Below are positions 16,282 through 24,825 of a stretch of DNA of 64,000 nt, piece by piece (position 1 is the stretch's first letter; the number at the start of each line of letters is the position of its first letter). The DNA is from Clostridiales bacterium (GTDB lineage Bacteria; Bacillota; Clostridia; Oscillospirales; Oscillospiraceae): positions 1 to 64,000 of the forward strand of contig QAMJ01000015.1 in the NCBI GenBank assembly GCA_003150355.1. The letters are read 5' to 3'. The notes beneath the pieces are model-generated. The model saw only the letters and a list, made by a program, of their open reading frames with translations. It had not been told where the DNA came from and made no database searches. The position numbers and the translations under genes were made by a program.

Positions 16282-16873
16282 GCTCTGGGAACTGGAAAAC
16301 GAAATTTACGCCGAGGGCTTCAGCCTTATCTGCGGCGTTGACGAGGCCGGGCGCGGTCCGCTGGCGGGGCCGGTGTACGCCGCTGCCGTTATTCTCCCGC
16401 GGGATGCTGTCATCGACGGCCTTAACGATTCCAAGAAGCTGACCGAGAAGAAGCGCGACGCGCTCTTTGACGTTATCACCGAGCGGGCGCTGACCTACGG
16501 CATTGCCTCGGCCTCGGTCGAAGAAATAGAAGAATTCAACATCCTGAACGCGACCTTTCTTGCGATGAACCGTGCTGTCGCAAAGCTCGACCCCGCGCCG
16601 GAGCTTGCGCTTATCGACGGCAACCGGAACACCGGCATAGCCATGCCGAGCCGCTGCATTGTAAAGGGAGACTCGCGCTGCGCGGACATTGCCGCCGCGT
16701 CGATCCTCGCAAAGGTCAGCCGTGACAGATATATGCTCAACCTTGCGGAGAAGTACCCGCAGTATCATTTCGAGCAGCACAAGGGCTACGGCACAAAGCT
16801 GCATTATGAAGCACTCAGAGAATACGGCCCGTCGCCTGAGCACCGCCCGAGCTTTCTGAGGAAAATGCACTGA
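16274..16873 (+). CDS. rnhB: Ribonuclease HII
   Basis: This enzyme cleaves RNA in RNA-DNA hybrids and removes misincorporated ribonucleotides. The active-site GVDEAGRGPLAGP (residues 21-33) contains the conserved Asp-Glu pair D23/E24, with KGDSRCADIAAASILAKV later in the sequence. The length of 199 residues is typical. It overlaps the end of rbgA by 8 bases and is followed by an overlapping yraN gene, so expression is tightly coupled. Confidence 0.96.
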   Translation: MTELWELENEIYAEGFSLICGVDEAGRGPLAGPVYAAAVILPRDAVIDGLNDSKKLTEKKRDALFDVITERALTYGIASASVEEIEEFNILNATFLAMNRAVAKLDPAPELALIDGNRNTGIAMPSRCIVKGDSRCADIAAASILAKVSRDRYMLNLAEKYPQYHFEQHKGYGTKLHYEALREYGPSPEHRPSFLRKMH

Positions 16874-17235
16874 TGGAGAGGCGGGAGCTTGGTGCGTGGG
16901 GCGAGGAGCGCGCGGCGAAATATCTGCGCAGCAAAGGGTATACTATCCTTGAGCGCAACTTCCGCTGCCGCGCGGGAGAGATAGACATCATCGCGCTGCG
17001 CGGCGGCGTCATTGCCTTTGTTGAGGTGAAGCTGCGCCGGGACTCGGAATTTGCCGAAGCGCGCGAATTTGTGACCCCGGCAAAGCAGCGGCGTGTGATC
17101 CTGACCGCCGAATATTGGCTCGTCTCGCACCGGACGGAGCTTCAGCCGCGCTTTGACGTGATCGAGATATACGCGCCTTACGGTGAGAGGACGCTCTTCC
17201 CGAAGATAAATCACCTTGAGGACGCTTTCCAATAG
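16873..17235 (+). CDS. YraN/UPF0102 family putative endonuclease
   Basis: A 120-residue PD-(D/E)XK-fold protein of the UPF0102 family. The characteristic LERNFRCRAGEIDIIALRGG (about 24-43) and VIAFVEVKLRR (about 44-54) give the E-x-D and E-x-K residues. Its start overlaps the rnhB stop by one base, the usual neighbourhood for this family. The biological role is poorly defined and is inferred to be in DNA repair or processing. Confidence 0.9.
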   Translation: MERRELGAWGEERAAKYLRSKGYTILERNFRCRAGEIDIIALRGGVIAFVEVKLRRDSEFAEAREFVTPAKQRRVILTAEYWLVSHRTELQPRFDVIEIYAPYGERTLFPKINHLEDAFQ

Positions 17236-17254
17236 AAATATGTACGCGGACATG

Positions 17255-17282
17255 CCGCGAACCGGAGTTTTCCGGTTCGCGG
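17255..17282 (+). terminator. Hairpin after yraN
   Basis: A perfect 12-bp stem (17255-17266/17271-17282) with a GTTT loop. No good T-run follows on either strand. It lies between convergent genes and probably ends the lepB operon or protects its 3' end. Confidence 0.5.
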
Positions 17283-17301
17283 AGCGCAGGCATGACGCTG
17301 C

Positions 17302-17478
17302 TCAGCAGCAGCCGCGCGGACAGAAGGTGGAGCAGTAGGTCTCGCCCTTGGTGCTTGCTTTCTCGTTCTGGACGCTGATCTGTTCTGCGCTGCATCTGCA
17401 GTCAACGGTGTTGTACTTGCAGCCTGTGACGTCGCAGCCGACGCCGGGGATGACGTTCTTGGTTTTCTTATCGCTCAT
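17302..17478 (-). CDS. DUF1540 domain cysteine-rich protein
   Basis: A 58-residue protein with the DUF1540 cysteine pattern: GCDVTGCKYN, then DCRC and CSTFCPRGCC (nine cysteines). It probably binds a metal, likely zinc. I use the ATG at 17478, which is 8 bases from GGAGG; an in-frame ATG at 17484 is only 2 bases from it. These short proteins are widespread in spore-forming clostridia, and their function is not established. It is monocistronic, on the opposite strand to its neighbours. Confidence 0.8.
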   Translation of the reverse strand: MSDKKTKNVIPGVGCDVTGCKYNTVDCRCSAEQISVQNEKASTKGETYCSTFCPRGCC

Positions 17479-17559
17479 GTTCATAACCTCCGTTCCTTGT
17501 TGGAAACGGTATTATTATCTGCACCCAAGCCCTGTTTATTCGGAGGACATTTTCTGCCT

Positions 17560-18249
17560 ATGGCGCTCTACACAATAGGAGACACGCATCTTTCCCTTGC
17601 CAAGGACAAGCCCATGGACATCTTTGGCGAAAAGTGGAAGAACCACGCGCAAAAATTAAAGGACGGCTTTTCGATAGTCGGGGAGGACGACCTCACCGTC
17701 ATCTGCGGCGATATCAGCTGGGGCATGGGTATCGAGGAGACAAAGGAGGACTTCCTTTTTATCGATGCTCTGCCAGGGAAAAAGATAATCCTTAAAGGCA
17801 ATCACGACTATTGGTGGAGCACTGCTGCAAAGGCGAAGAAGTTTTTTGCGCAGAACGGGATAACCACCATAGACATTCTTTATAATAACAGCTTTGACTA
17901 TGGCGAGTACGCGATCTGCGGCACCCGCGGCTGGTTTTATGAGGAGGAAAAGGGCGGCGAGCATGACGCGAAGATCATGCGCCGAGAGATAATGCGCCTT
18001 GAAGCGTCGCTCAAGGCGGCCGGGGATAAGAAGAAGCTCGTGTTCCTGCATTATCCGCCGCTGTTTCAGAGCTACCGCTGCGAGGAGATCCTTGAACTGC
18101 TCAAAAGCTATGAGGTCCGCCTGTGCTGCTACGGCCATATACACGGCAAAGGCTGCGCATATGCATTCAACGGCTGGCGCGACGGGACAGAGTTCAGGCT
18201 TGTGTCGGCAGATTTTGTGGATTTTACCCCCGTGAAGCTGCCATATTAG
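17560..18249 (+). CDS. Calcineurin-like metallophosphoesterase
   Basis: A 229-residue binuclear metal phosphoesterase. All family blocks are visible: GDTHLS (residues 7-12), VICGDISWG (about 46-54), LKGNHDYWW (about 76-84), a later His block around VFLHYP, and YGHIHGKG (about 188-195). The substrate cannot be predicted. The best Shine-Dalgarno (GGAGG) is 13 bases from the ATG, longer than ideal. An in-frame CTG closer to it could be the true start, but the family N-terminus fits the ATG. It is divergent from the DUF1540 gene. Confidence 0.85.
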   Translation: MALYTIGDTHLSLAKDKPMDIFGEKWKNHAQKLKDGFSIVGEDDLTVICGDISWGMGIEETKEDFLFIDALPGKKIILKGNHDYWWSTAAKAKKFFAQNGITTIDILYNNSFDYGEYAICGTRGWFYEEEKGGEHDAKIMRREIMRLEASLKAAGDKKKLVFLHYPPLFQSYRCEEILELLKSYEVRLCCYGHIHGKGCAYAFNGWRDGTEFRLVSADFVDFTPVKLPY

Positions 18250-18270
18250 GCTTTATTAAATAATTTGTCA

Positions 18271-18299
18271 TTGATTTTACTGTAAGTTTCTGCTATCAT
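18271..18299 (+). promoter_or_regulatory. Promoter of tig
   Basis: TTGATT (18271-18276), a 17-bp spacer and TATCAT (18294-18299). No CIRCE or CtsR-like operator was noticed near it. Confidence 0.6.
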
Positions 18300-18340
18300 A
18301 GACAAGTGCGTGCAGACACATAAAGAGGAGGAAATCAACC

Positions 18341-19732
18341 ATGATTCTGAAGAACGTAGAAAACAAAGAAAATAAGACCGCCACTTTTCAGGTAGAGTCC
18401 GACGCTGCCGAGTTTGAATCCGCAGTCAACGGCGCATACCTCAAGAACAAGGCTTCGATAAATATTCCCGGCTTCCGCAAGGGCAAGGCTCCGCGCGCTG
18501 TCGTTGAGGGCATGTACGGCGCAGAGGTCTTTTATCAGGACGCTATGGACGAGCTCGCCCCCAAGGCTTTCGAGTTCGGCCTTGATGAATCCAAGCTGCG
18601 CATGGTCGGCACTCCGTCCATCGTCGATGTGAACGTGACCGATGACCGCACCGCTTCCTATACCTTTGAAGTTACCCTTTACCCCGAGGTCACTCTCGGC
18701 CAGTACAAGGGTCTTGAAGCGGAGCGCAAGGATGAGAGCGTTTCCGACGAGGATGTTGACAATGAGCTCAACTCCGTCCGCAAGCGCAACGCCCGCATGA
18801 TCGACATTGACGACCGCGCTGCCGAGATGGGCGACACTGTCGATATCGATTTTGACGGCTACCTTGACGGTGAGCGTTTCGACGGCGGCAAGGCCGAGGG
18901 TTACTCTCTTGAGCTTGGCTCCAACTCCTTCGTCCCCGGCTTTGAGGATCAGATCGTCGGCATGAAGATCGGCGAGGAGAAGGATATCGACATCACCTTC
19001 CCCGAGAACTACACTCCTGAGCTTGCCGGTAAGGCCGTCGTTTTCAAGATAAAGCTCAACGGCATCACCACTCCCGAGCTTCCCGAGCTGGACGATGAGT
19101 TCGCAAAGGACGTTTCCGAGTTCGATACTCTTGACGAGTACAAGACCAGCCTGCGCGGGGATCTTGAGAAGCGCAAGAAGGACGAGGCTGAGAATGATTT
19201 CCGCGCGAACATTCTCAAGCAGGCCGTCAACAACCTCCAGGCTGAGATCCCCGAGTGCATGATCCTCGAGAAGGTCGAGCAGACCATCCGTGACTATGCC
19301 TCCAACTTCGGCATGACCGACCGCAGCGTTCCCCTTGAGAACCTCAAGGAAATGATGGGGCTGTCCGATGAGGTCGTCGAGAACAATATCCGTCCCGCAG
19401 CCGAGTTCCAGGTCAAGACCGACCTGTTGCTTGACAAGATCAAGGACGAGGAGAAGCTTGAAGTCACCGAGGAAGCCTTCAATGAGTATCTCAACAAGGC
19501 CGCTGAGGACGTCAAGGCCACGGCCGACCAGCTCAAGAACTACTTCGGCGAAGCTTTCATAAAGGCTGAGCAGCTCAAGGAAATGGCGACCAACCTCATC
19601 GTCGACAGCGCCAAGGTCAAGGCTGCTGAGGCAGAAGAAAAGCCCAAGAAGGCAAGAAAGCCCAAGGCTCCCAAGGCAGAAGATAAGGCTGAGGAGACCG
19701 AAGCCGCTGCAGAAGAGCCCAAGGCAGAATAA
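18341..19732 (+). CDS. tig: Trigger factor
   Basis: A ribosome-associated chaperone and peptidyl-prolyl isomerase that meets nascent chains. The ribosome-docking motif GFRKGKAPR is near residues 44-52. The FKBP-type PPIase domain spans about 150-245 (GDTVDIDFDGYLDGERFDGG). The helical C-terminal chaperone arms follow. The last roughly 38 residues are a Lys/Glu/Ala-rich, low-complexity tail, longer than in most trigger factors. GAGGAGG precedes the ATG. It heads tig-clpP-clpX-lon-engB, a conserved Firmicutes quality-control block. Confidence 0.95.
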   Translation: MILKNVENKENKTATFQVESDAAEFESAVNGAYLKNKASINIPGFRKGKAPRAVVEGMYGAEVFYQDAMDELAPKAFEFGLDESKLRMVGTPSIVDVNVTDDRTASYTFEVTLYPEVTLGQYKGLEAERKDESVSDEDVDNELNSVRKRNARMIDIDDRAAEMGDTVDIDFDGYLDGERFDGGKAEGYSLELGSNSFVPGFEDQIVGMKIGEEKDIDITFPENYTPELAGKAVVFKIKLNGITTPELPELDDEFAKDVSEFDTLDEYKTSLRGDLEKRKKDEAENDFRANILKQAVNNLQAEIPECMILEKVEQTIRDYASNFGMTDRSVPLENLKEMMGLSDEVVENNIRPAAEFQVKTDLLLDKIKDEEKLEVTEEAFNEYLNKAAEDVKATADQLKNYFGEAFIKAEQLKEMATNLIVDSAKVKAAEAEEKPKKARKPKAPKAEDKAEETEAAAEEPKAE

Positions 19733-19793
19733 TTCTCAGGGAATAAGGATATGCTCTCTTGGATGCTGATATTTTAAAGGAGAGTTTAATACA

Positions 19794-20375
19794 ATGAGTT
19801 TAGTACCTTATGTTGTAGAGCAGACCAGCCGCGGCGAGCGCTCATATGACATCTTTTCCAGACTGCTTAATGACCGCATCATTATGCTTTCCGAGGAAGT
19901 GAACGACACTACCGCCAGCTTGATCGTAGCACAGCTTCTGTATCTTGAAGCGCAGGATCCCGATAAGGACATACAGTTTTATATCAACAGCCCCGGCGGC
20001 AGCGTTACCGCAGGCCTCGCGATATATGACACTATGCAGTATATCAAGCCTGATGTGTCCACGATATGTGTCGGCCTTGCGGCCTCGATGGGCGCGTTCC
20101 TCCTCTCGTCCGGTGCAAAGGGCAAGCGTATTGCCCTGCCGAATGCGGAGATAATGATTCACCAGCCCTCCGGCGGCAGCCAGGGTCAGTGCACTGATAT
20201 ACAGATCCAGGCAGAGCAGATACTGAAGATCAAGAAGCGCCTCAATAAGATCCTTGCCGGGAACACCGGCAAGAGCGTTGAGACCATCGAAGCCGACTGC
20301 GAGCGTGATCATTTTATGACCGCCGAGGAAGCAAAGGAATACGGCCTTATCGATCAGGTAATCTACAAGCGCTGA
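19794..20375 (+). CDS. clpP: ATP-dependent Clp protease proteolytic subunit
   Basis: The barrel-forming serine peptidase of Clp proteases. The catalytic triad is S98 (GLAASMG), H123 (MIHQP) and D172, all at canonical positions. The length of 193 residues is standard and the N-terminal LVPYVVEQTSRGERSYDIFSRL is strongly conserved. GGAG lies upstream of the ATG. It is placed between tig and its unfoldase clpX. A second, divergent ClpP-like gene is at 62.9 kb. Confidence 0.97.
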   Translation: MSLVPYVVEQTSRGERSYDIFSRLLNDRIIMLSEEVNDTTASLIVAQLLYLEAQDPDKDIQFYINSPGGSVTAGLAIYDTMQYIKPDVSTICVGLAASMGAFLLSSGAKGKRIALPNAEIMIHQPSGGSQGQCTDIQIQAEQILKIKKRLNKILAGNTGKSVETIEADCERDHFMTAEEAKEYGLIDQVIYKR

Positions 20376-20384
20376 TTTTACCGT

Positions 20385-20457
20385 TATGGGGGGACCTGCC
20401 CGACGAGGGTAGCTGTTCCCCCATACTTTATACTGCTCCGTATGCTGCGCATACGGA
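20385..20457 (+). promoter_or_regulatory. Two hairpins between clpP and clpX
   Basis: The first hairpin pairs TATGGGGG (20385-20392) with CCCCCATA (20418-20425). The second is a perfect 9-bp stem with a 3-base loop (20437-20445/20449-20457), ending about 10 bases before the clpX Shine-Dalgarno. They could attenuate read-through or stabilise processed ends. No promoter was recognised between the genes. Confidence 0.45.
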
Positions 20458-20476
20458 TGCAGGGACAGGAGTTTTT

Positions 20477-21730
20477 ATGGCAAAGAATGAAGACAGACGG
20501 AGCATCCGCTGCTCCTTTTGCGGCAAGCCGCAGTCGCTGGTCAATCGCCTGATAGCCGGCAATAACAACTGCTATATCTGTGATGACTGCGTGCGCATGT
20601 GCATGAACATAGTCGGCGAGTATGACGAGCCCGAAACCGTGCCCGGCTATGACGGGCTTCCTCTTGCTCTCGAAAGGCTGCCGAAGCCGAAAGAGATCAA
20701 GGAAAATTTGGATCAGTATGTTATCGGTCAGGAACGCGCGAAGATAGTTCTGGCCGTTGCGGTATATAATCACTATAAGCGTATCCTCCATTCCGCGAAG
20801 AGCGATGTTGAGCTTCAGAAGAGCAACATCCTGCTCATCGGCCCCACCGGCAGCGGCAAGACCCTTTTTGCCCAGACGATGGCTAAGATGCTCGACGTGC
20901 CCTTTGCGATAGCTGACGCCACGACGCTTACCGAGGCCGGCTATGTCGGCGAGGATGTCGAGAACGTCATCCTCAAGCTGCTTCAGGCAGCGGACTTTGA
21001 CGTCGCGCGTGCCGAGAAGGGCATTATCTATATCGACGAGATAGACAAGATCGCCCGCAAGAGCGAGAACACCTCCATAACCAGAGACGTTTCCGGCGAG
21101 GGGGTGCAGCAGGCGCTGCTCAAGCTGCTTGAAGGCACGATCGCAAACGTTCCTCCTCAGGGCGGGCGCAAGCATCCGCATCAGGAGTTTATACAGGTGG
21201 ACACCACCAATATTCTCTTCATATGCGGCGGCGCGTTCGACGGGCTCGATAAGATCATCGAGAAGCGCACCAATAAAAAGACCATGGGCTTCGGTGCGGA
21301 TATCACCAGCAGCACCGAGCGTGACGTCGGTGAGATCATGGCGCAGGTGCAGCAGCACGATCTGCTCCAGTTCGGCATCATCCCGGAGCTTATCGGCCGC
21401 CTGCCTGTGGTCGCAACGCTCCAAAGCCTTAAGCGCGATGACCTCGTTCGCATTCTCACCGAGCCGAAGAACGCCATGACCCGCCAGTACAAGGCGCTCA
21501 TGTCCTATGACGGAGTCGACCTTGAGTATGAACCCGCAGCGCTTGAAGCGATCGCGGATAAGGCGATAGAGATGAAGATCGGCGCGCGCGGTCTGCGCAG
21601 CGTCATGGAGGGCGTCATGACCGATATCATGTACTCCGTCCCTTCGGATAAGTCGGCAAAGAAGGTCCTCATCACCGAAAAGTGCGTCAAGGACGGCACG
21701 AGCCCCGAGGTCATCCACAGCGAAAAATAA
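20477..21730 (+). CDS. clpX: ATP-dependent Clp protease ATP-binding subunit ClpX
   Basis: A hexameric AAA+ unfoldase that feeds substrates to ClpP. The N-terminal zinc-binding domain has the C4 pattern CSFCGKP...CYICDDC (residues 13-40). Walker A is GPTGSGKT (about 118-125), and Walker B IIYIDEIDKIA is near 180. The GYVGEDVE pore loop and sensor-2 GARGLRS are present. The length of 417 residues is normal. The Shine-Dalgarno is GGACAGGAG. It lies directly downstream of clpP. Confidence 0.97.
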   Translation: MAKNEDRRSIRCSFCGKPQSLVNRLIAGNNNCYICDDCVRMCMNIVGEYDEPETVPGYDGLPLALERLPKPKEIKENLDQYVIGQERAKIVLAVAVYNHYKRILHSAKSDVELQKSNILLIGPTGSGKTLFAQTMAKMLDVPFAIADATTLTEAGYVGEDVENVILKLLQAADFDVARAEKGIIYIDEIDKIARKSENTSITRDVSGEGVQQALLKLLEGTIANVPPQGGRKHPHQEFIQVDTTNILFICGGAFDGLDKIIEKRTNKKTMGFGADITSSTERDVGEIMAQVQQHDLLQFGIIPELIGRLPVVATLQSLKRDDLVRILTEPKNAMTRQYKALMSYDGVDLEYEPAALEAIADKAIEMKIGARGLRSVMEGVMTDIMYSVPSDKSAKKVLITEKCVKDGTSPEVIHSEK

Positions 21731-21761
21731 GCACATACAGAACTCCGGAAAGGAGAAAAAC

Positions 21762-24164
21762 ATGACAGATCAAGAATTACTTGCACAAGGCTATGTTGCC
21801 CTGCCAATGCTGCCACTGCGTGGACTGCACGTTTTCCCGGGCATGATGCTGACCTTTGATGTTGAGCGCCCGGCTTCTATCACGGCGCTTGAGAGAGCTG
21901 TCAAGAATAATCAGGTCATCTTTCTGACTGCGCAGAAGGATCTCACTGCGGATATGCCGCAGGAGGATGAGCTGTACCGTATCGGCACGGTCTGCCGCAT
22001 CAGACAGCAGCTGCGTCAGCCGAGGGGCAACGTCTGCCGCGTCATGGTCGAGGGTGTTTTCCGCGCCGTTGCCGGCAGCCTCAATACAGATCCCAAGGGC
22101 TATACCGCAATAGTCACGCCGCTTGAGGACAAGAAGGAGCGCGTCAGTCCCGCGCGCCGCGAGGCGCTGCTGAGAAGCTGTCTTGCCCAGTATGACGAGT
22201 ATATCAAGTATGAGCCTGAAATGCCCAATGAGCAGATCCTCAACCTGCTTGCAAATCCCGAGCCGGTATACGTTTCGAATTATATCGCGCAGAATGTACA
22301 CTTTTCGATAGAAGACAAGCAGGCCATTCTTGAGGAGCTTTATCCCACGCGCCGCCTTGCGCTCATCAACAAGCTCCTCAACCATGAGCTGGATATCCTC
22401 AGCATCGAGAAGGAACTGAACGACAGCGCGCTTGAGTCGATGGCGCGCAATCAGCGCGAGTATTATCTGCGCGAGGAAATGAAGGCCATCCAGTCCGAGC
22501 TCGGCGAGGATGACGATATCGAGCAGTACCGCGTAAAAATTCAGGCGCTCCCAGTGAGTGACGAGATACGCGAAAAGCTCCTCAAGGAGCTTGGCCGTTT
22601 GCAGAAGCAGCCCTTCGGTTCCTCCGAGGCCGCGGTCCTGAGGAACTATCTTGACGTCTGCCTTGAGATACCTTGGGGCAAGACCACAAAGGAAACGGTA
22701 AATATCGCCAAGGCGCGCAAAAAGCTTGACGACGATCACTTCGGCCTTGACAAGGTCAAGGAGCGTGTGCTCGAGTACCTCGCCGTAAAGCAGCTCAGCC
22801 CCGATATCAAGGGCGGGCTTATCTGCCTTGTCGGCCCTCCGGGCACCGGCAAGACCAGTATCGCCCAGAGCATCGCCGCGGCGACAAATCGGAAGCTCGT
22901 CCGCATTTCACTCGGCGGCGTTCATGACGAGGCTGAGATACGCGGCCACCGCCGTACATACATAGGCTCTATGCCGGGGCGTATCATCAGCGGAATAATA
23001 CAGGCCGGCTCCTGCAACCCCCTGATGGTTCTCGACGAGATAGACAAGCTCGCCTCCGATTACCGGGGAGATCCATCGTCAGCACTGCTCGAGGCATTTG
23101 ACGGCGAGCAGAACGGCAGCTTCCGCGATAACTTCCTCGAGATACCCTTTGACCTGTCCGGCGTGTTCTTTATCACCACTGCCAACACGACCGATACCAT
23201 TCCCAGGGCGCTGCTCGACCGTATGGAGGTCATCGAGCTGCCGAGCTATACCGACGAGGAAAAGCTCCAGATAGCAAAGCAGCACCTTATTCCGGAGCAG
23301 CGCCGCAAGCACGGCCTGAAAGCAAGCCAGCTCAAGCTTGACGACGGCGCGGTGAGAGAGATCATCGCCTCCTACACCAGAGAATCCGGCGTCAGGAACC
23401 TTGAGCGCGAGATCGCGAATATCTGCCGCAAGACGGCAGGCGGTATTGCCGAGGAAAAGTTCAAGTCTGTTTCCCTGCGCGCGGGCGGTGTGGCGGAGCT
23501 GCTCGGCCCCGCCAAGTTCAAGCCCGAGGCCATGCGCCGCCGTGACGAGGTCGGCCTTGTCCGCGGCCTTGCCTATACCTCCGTCGGCGGAGAAGTTCTG
23601 GATGTTGAAGCCGCCGTAGTTGACGGCACCGGCCGCCTTGAGCTTACCGGCAATCTCGGTGATGTGATGAAGGAATCGGCCAAGGCCGCCGTGACCTATA
23701 TCCGCAGCCGCGCGAGAGCGCTCGGCATCGATCCGGATTTCTATAAGAACAAGGATATCCACATCCACTTCCCGGAGGGCGCTGTCCCGAAGGACGGGCC
23801 GTCCGCCGGCATTACCGTGACCGTCGCGCTCATCTCCGCGCTGTCGGGTCTGCCCGTGCGGCGCGATGTCGCCATGACCGGCGAGATCACCCTGCGCGGC
23901 CGTGTCCTGCCGATAGGCGGGCTGCGTGAAAAGACCATGGGCGCGCTGCGCGCCGGGGTCAAGACCGTCATCATCCCGGCAGACAACGAGAGCGACCTTG
24001 AGAATATCGACCAGACCGTCCGCGGTAAGCTCAGCTTCCTGACTGCCGAGAACGTAGATTCGATACTCGAGTTCGTCCTTGTCCGCCCTGCCAAAAAAGA
24101 AACGCCGCTCCAGCCGTCCATTCCGCTCCAGTCTCAGGAGCTGTGCGGCACGGTACGTCAGTGA
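21762..24164 (+). CDS. lon: ATP-dependent protease Lon
   Basis: An 800-residue cytoplasmic Lon protease. The N-terminal substrate-binding domain begins LPMLPLRGLHVFPGM. A helical region is followed by the AAA+ module with Walker A GPPGTGKT (about 361-368) and Walker B MVLDEIDKL. The protease domain has the Ser-Lys dyad: S681 in PKDGPSAG and K724 in LREKT. It is GAAAGGAG-led and lies 31 bases after clpX. The last roughly 20 residues are a weakly conserved extension that nearly touches engB. Confidence 0.97.
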   Translation: MTDQELLAQGYVALPMLPLRGLHVFPGMMLTFDVERPASITALERAVKNNQVIFLTAQKDLTADMPQEDELYRIGTVCRIRQQLRQPRGNVCRVMVEGVFRAVAGSLNTDPKGYTAIVTPLEDKKERVSPARREALLRSCLAQYDEYIKYEPEMPNEQILNLLANPEPVYVSNYIAQNVHFSIEDKQAILEELYPTRRLALINKLLNHELDILSIEKELNDSALESMARNQREYYLREEMKAIQSELGEDDDIEQYRVKIQALPVSDEIREKLLKELGRLQKQPFGSSEAAVLRNYLDVCLEIPWGKTTKETVNIAKARKKLDDDHFGLDKVKERVLEYLAVKQLSPDIKGGLICLVGPPGTGKTSIAQSIAAATNRKLVRISLGGVHDEAEIRGHRRTYIGSMPGRIISGIIQAGSCNPLMVLDEIDKLASDYRGDPSSALLEAFDGEQNGSFRDNFLEIPFDLSGVFFITTANTTDTIPRALLDRMEVIELPSYTDEEKLQIAKQHLIPEQRRKHGLKASQLKLDDGAVREIIASYTRESGVRNLEREIANICRKTAGGIAEEKFKSVSLRAGGVAELLGPAKFKPEAMRRRDEVGLVRGLAYTSVGGEVLDVEAAVVDGTGRLELTGNLGDVMKESAKAAVTYIRSRARALGIDPDFYKNKDIHIHFPEGAVPKDGPSAGITVTVALISALSGLPVRRDVAMTGEITLRGRVLPIGGLREKTMGALRAGVKTVIIPADNESDLENIDQTVRGKLSFLTAENVDSILEFVLVRPAKKETPLQPSIPLQSQELCGTVRQ

Positions 24165-24171
24165 GGTCAGC

Positions 24172-24759
24172 ATGCCTGCATTAAACGTCAATAAGGCGGA
24201 GTTCATTAAATCCGCCGCACAGCCGAAGCAGTTCATAAACAGCAGCATCCCGGCTGTCGCGTTTGCCGGCAAGTCAAATGTCGGCAAGTCGTCGGTCATA
24301 AACCGGCTCCTCAACCGCAAGAACTTTGCCCGCGTCGGCTCAGCCCCCGGCAAGACCATACACGTCAATTACTTCCTCATAGACGGCAGGCTCTATCTCA
24401 TAGACCTGCCGGGCTATGGCTTTGCCAAAGTCTCGCAGTCTGAGCGCGAGCGCTGGGGCAAGCTGATGGAGGATTTCTTCGCCGCGGGGCTTTTCAAGCT
24501 CGGCGTAATGATCGTCGATGCGCGCCATAAGCCGACAGCGGACGACGTGACCATGGCCGACTGGTTCAAGAGCACCGGGCATCCTCTCGTCGTCGTTGCC
24601 AATAAGCTCGATAAGCTCAAGAAGAGCGAGGTCGAGCCGAACCTTGCACTCATCCGGGAGACGCTCGAACTGCCGGAGGATGTGAAGCTCATCCCGTTCT
24701 CTGCGGAAAAGGGGCAGGGAAGGGAAGTGCTGTTGGCGGAGATCACCGCACTTCTGTAA
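24172..24759 (+). CDS. engB: Ribosome biogenesis GTP-binding protein EngB/YsxC
   Basis: A small essential GTPase for 50S subunit assembly. G1 is GKSNVGKSS (about 34-42), followed by the VGSAPGKT switch region, G3 DLPGYG (about 79-84) and G4 NKLDKL (about 143-148). The ATG at 24172 has GAGGT 4-5 bases upstream, and its length of 195 residues fits the family. It starts 7 bases after lon, the standard lon-ysxC pairing. Confidence 0.96.
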   Translation: MPALNVNKAEFIKSAAQPKQFINSSIPAVAFAGKSNVGKSSVINRLLNRKNFARVGSAPGKTIHVNYFLIDGRLYLIDLPGYGFAKVSQSERERWGKLMEDFFAAGLFKLGVMIVDARHKPTADDVTMADWFKSTGHPLVVVANKLDKLKKSEVEPNLALIRETLELPEDVKLIPFSAEKGQGREVLLAEITALL

Positions 24760-24781
24760 AAAATTTCACAGATTTTCTCGC

Positions 24782-24809
24782 ATGCTCTTGTATTTTGTAG
24801 AGCATTTTG
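24782..24809 (+). terminator. Terminator after engB
   Basis: ATGCTCT (24782-24788) pairs with AGAGCAT (24799-24805), followed by TTTT. It overlaps the next promoter's -35/spacer region. Confidence 0.55.
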
Positions 24810-24816
24810 CTAAAAT
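24788..24816 (+). promoter_or_regulatory. Promoter of the site-2 protease operon
   Basis: TTGTAT (24788-24793), a 17-bp spacer and TAAAAT (24811-24816). The predicted transcription start is around 24821-24824, within a few bases of the protease start codon. Confidence 0.55.
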
Positions 24817-24825
24817 GACAATATC

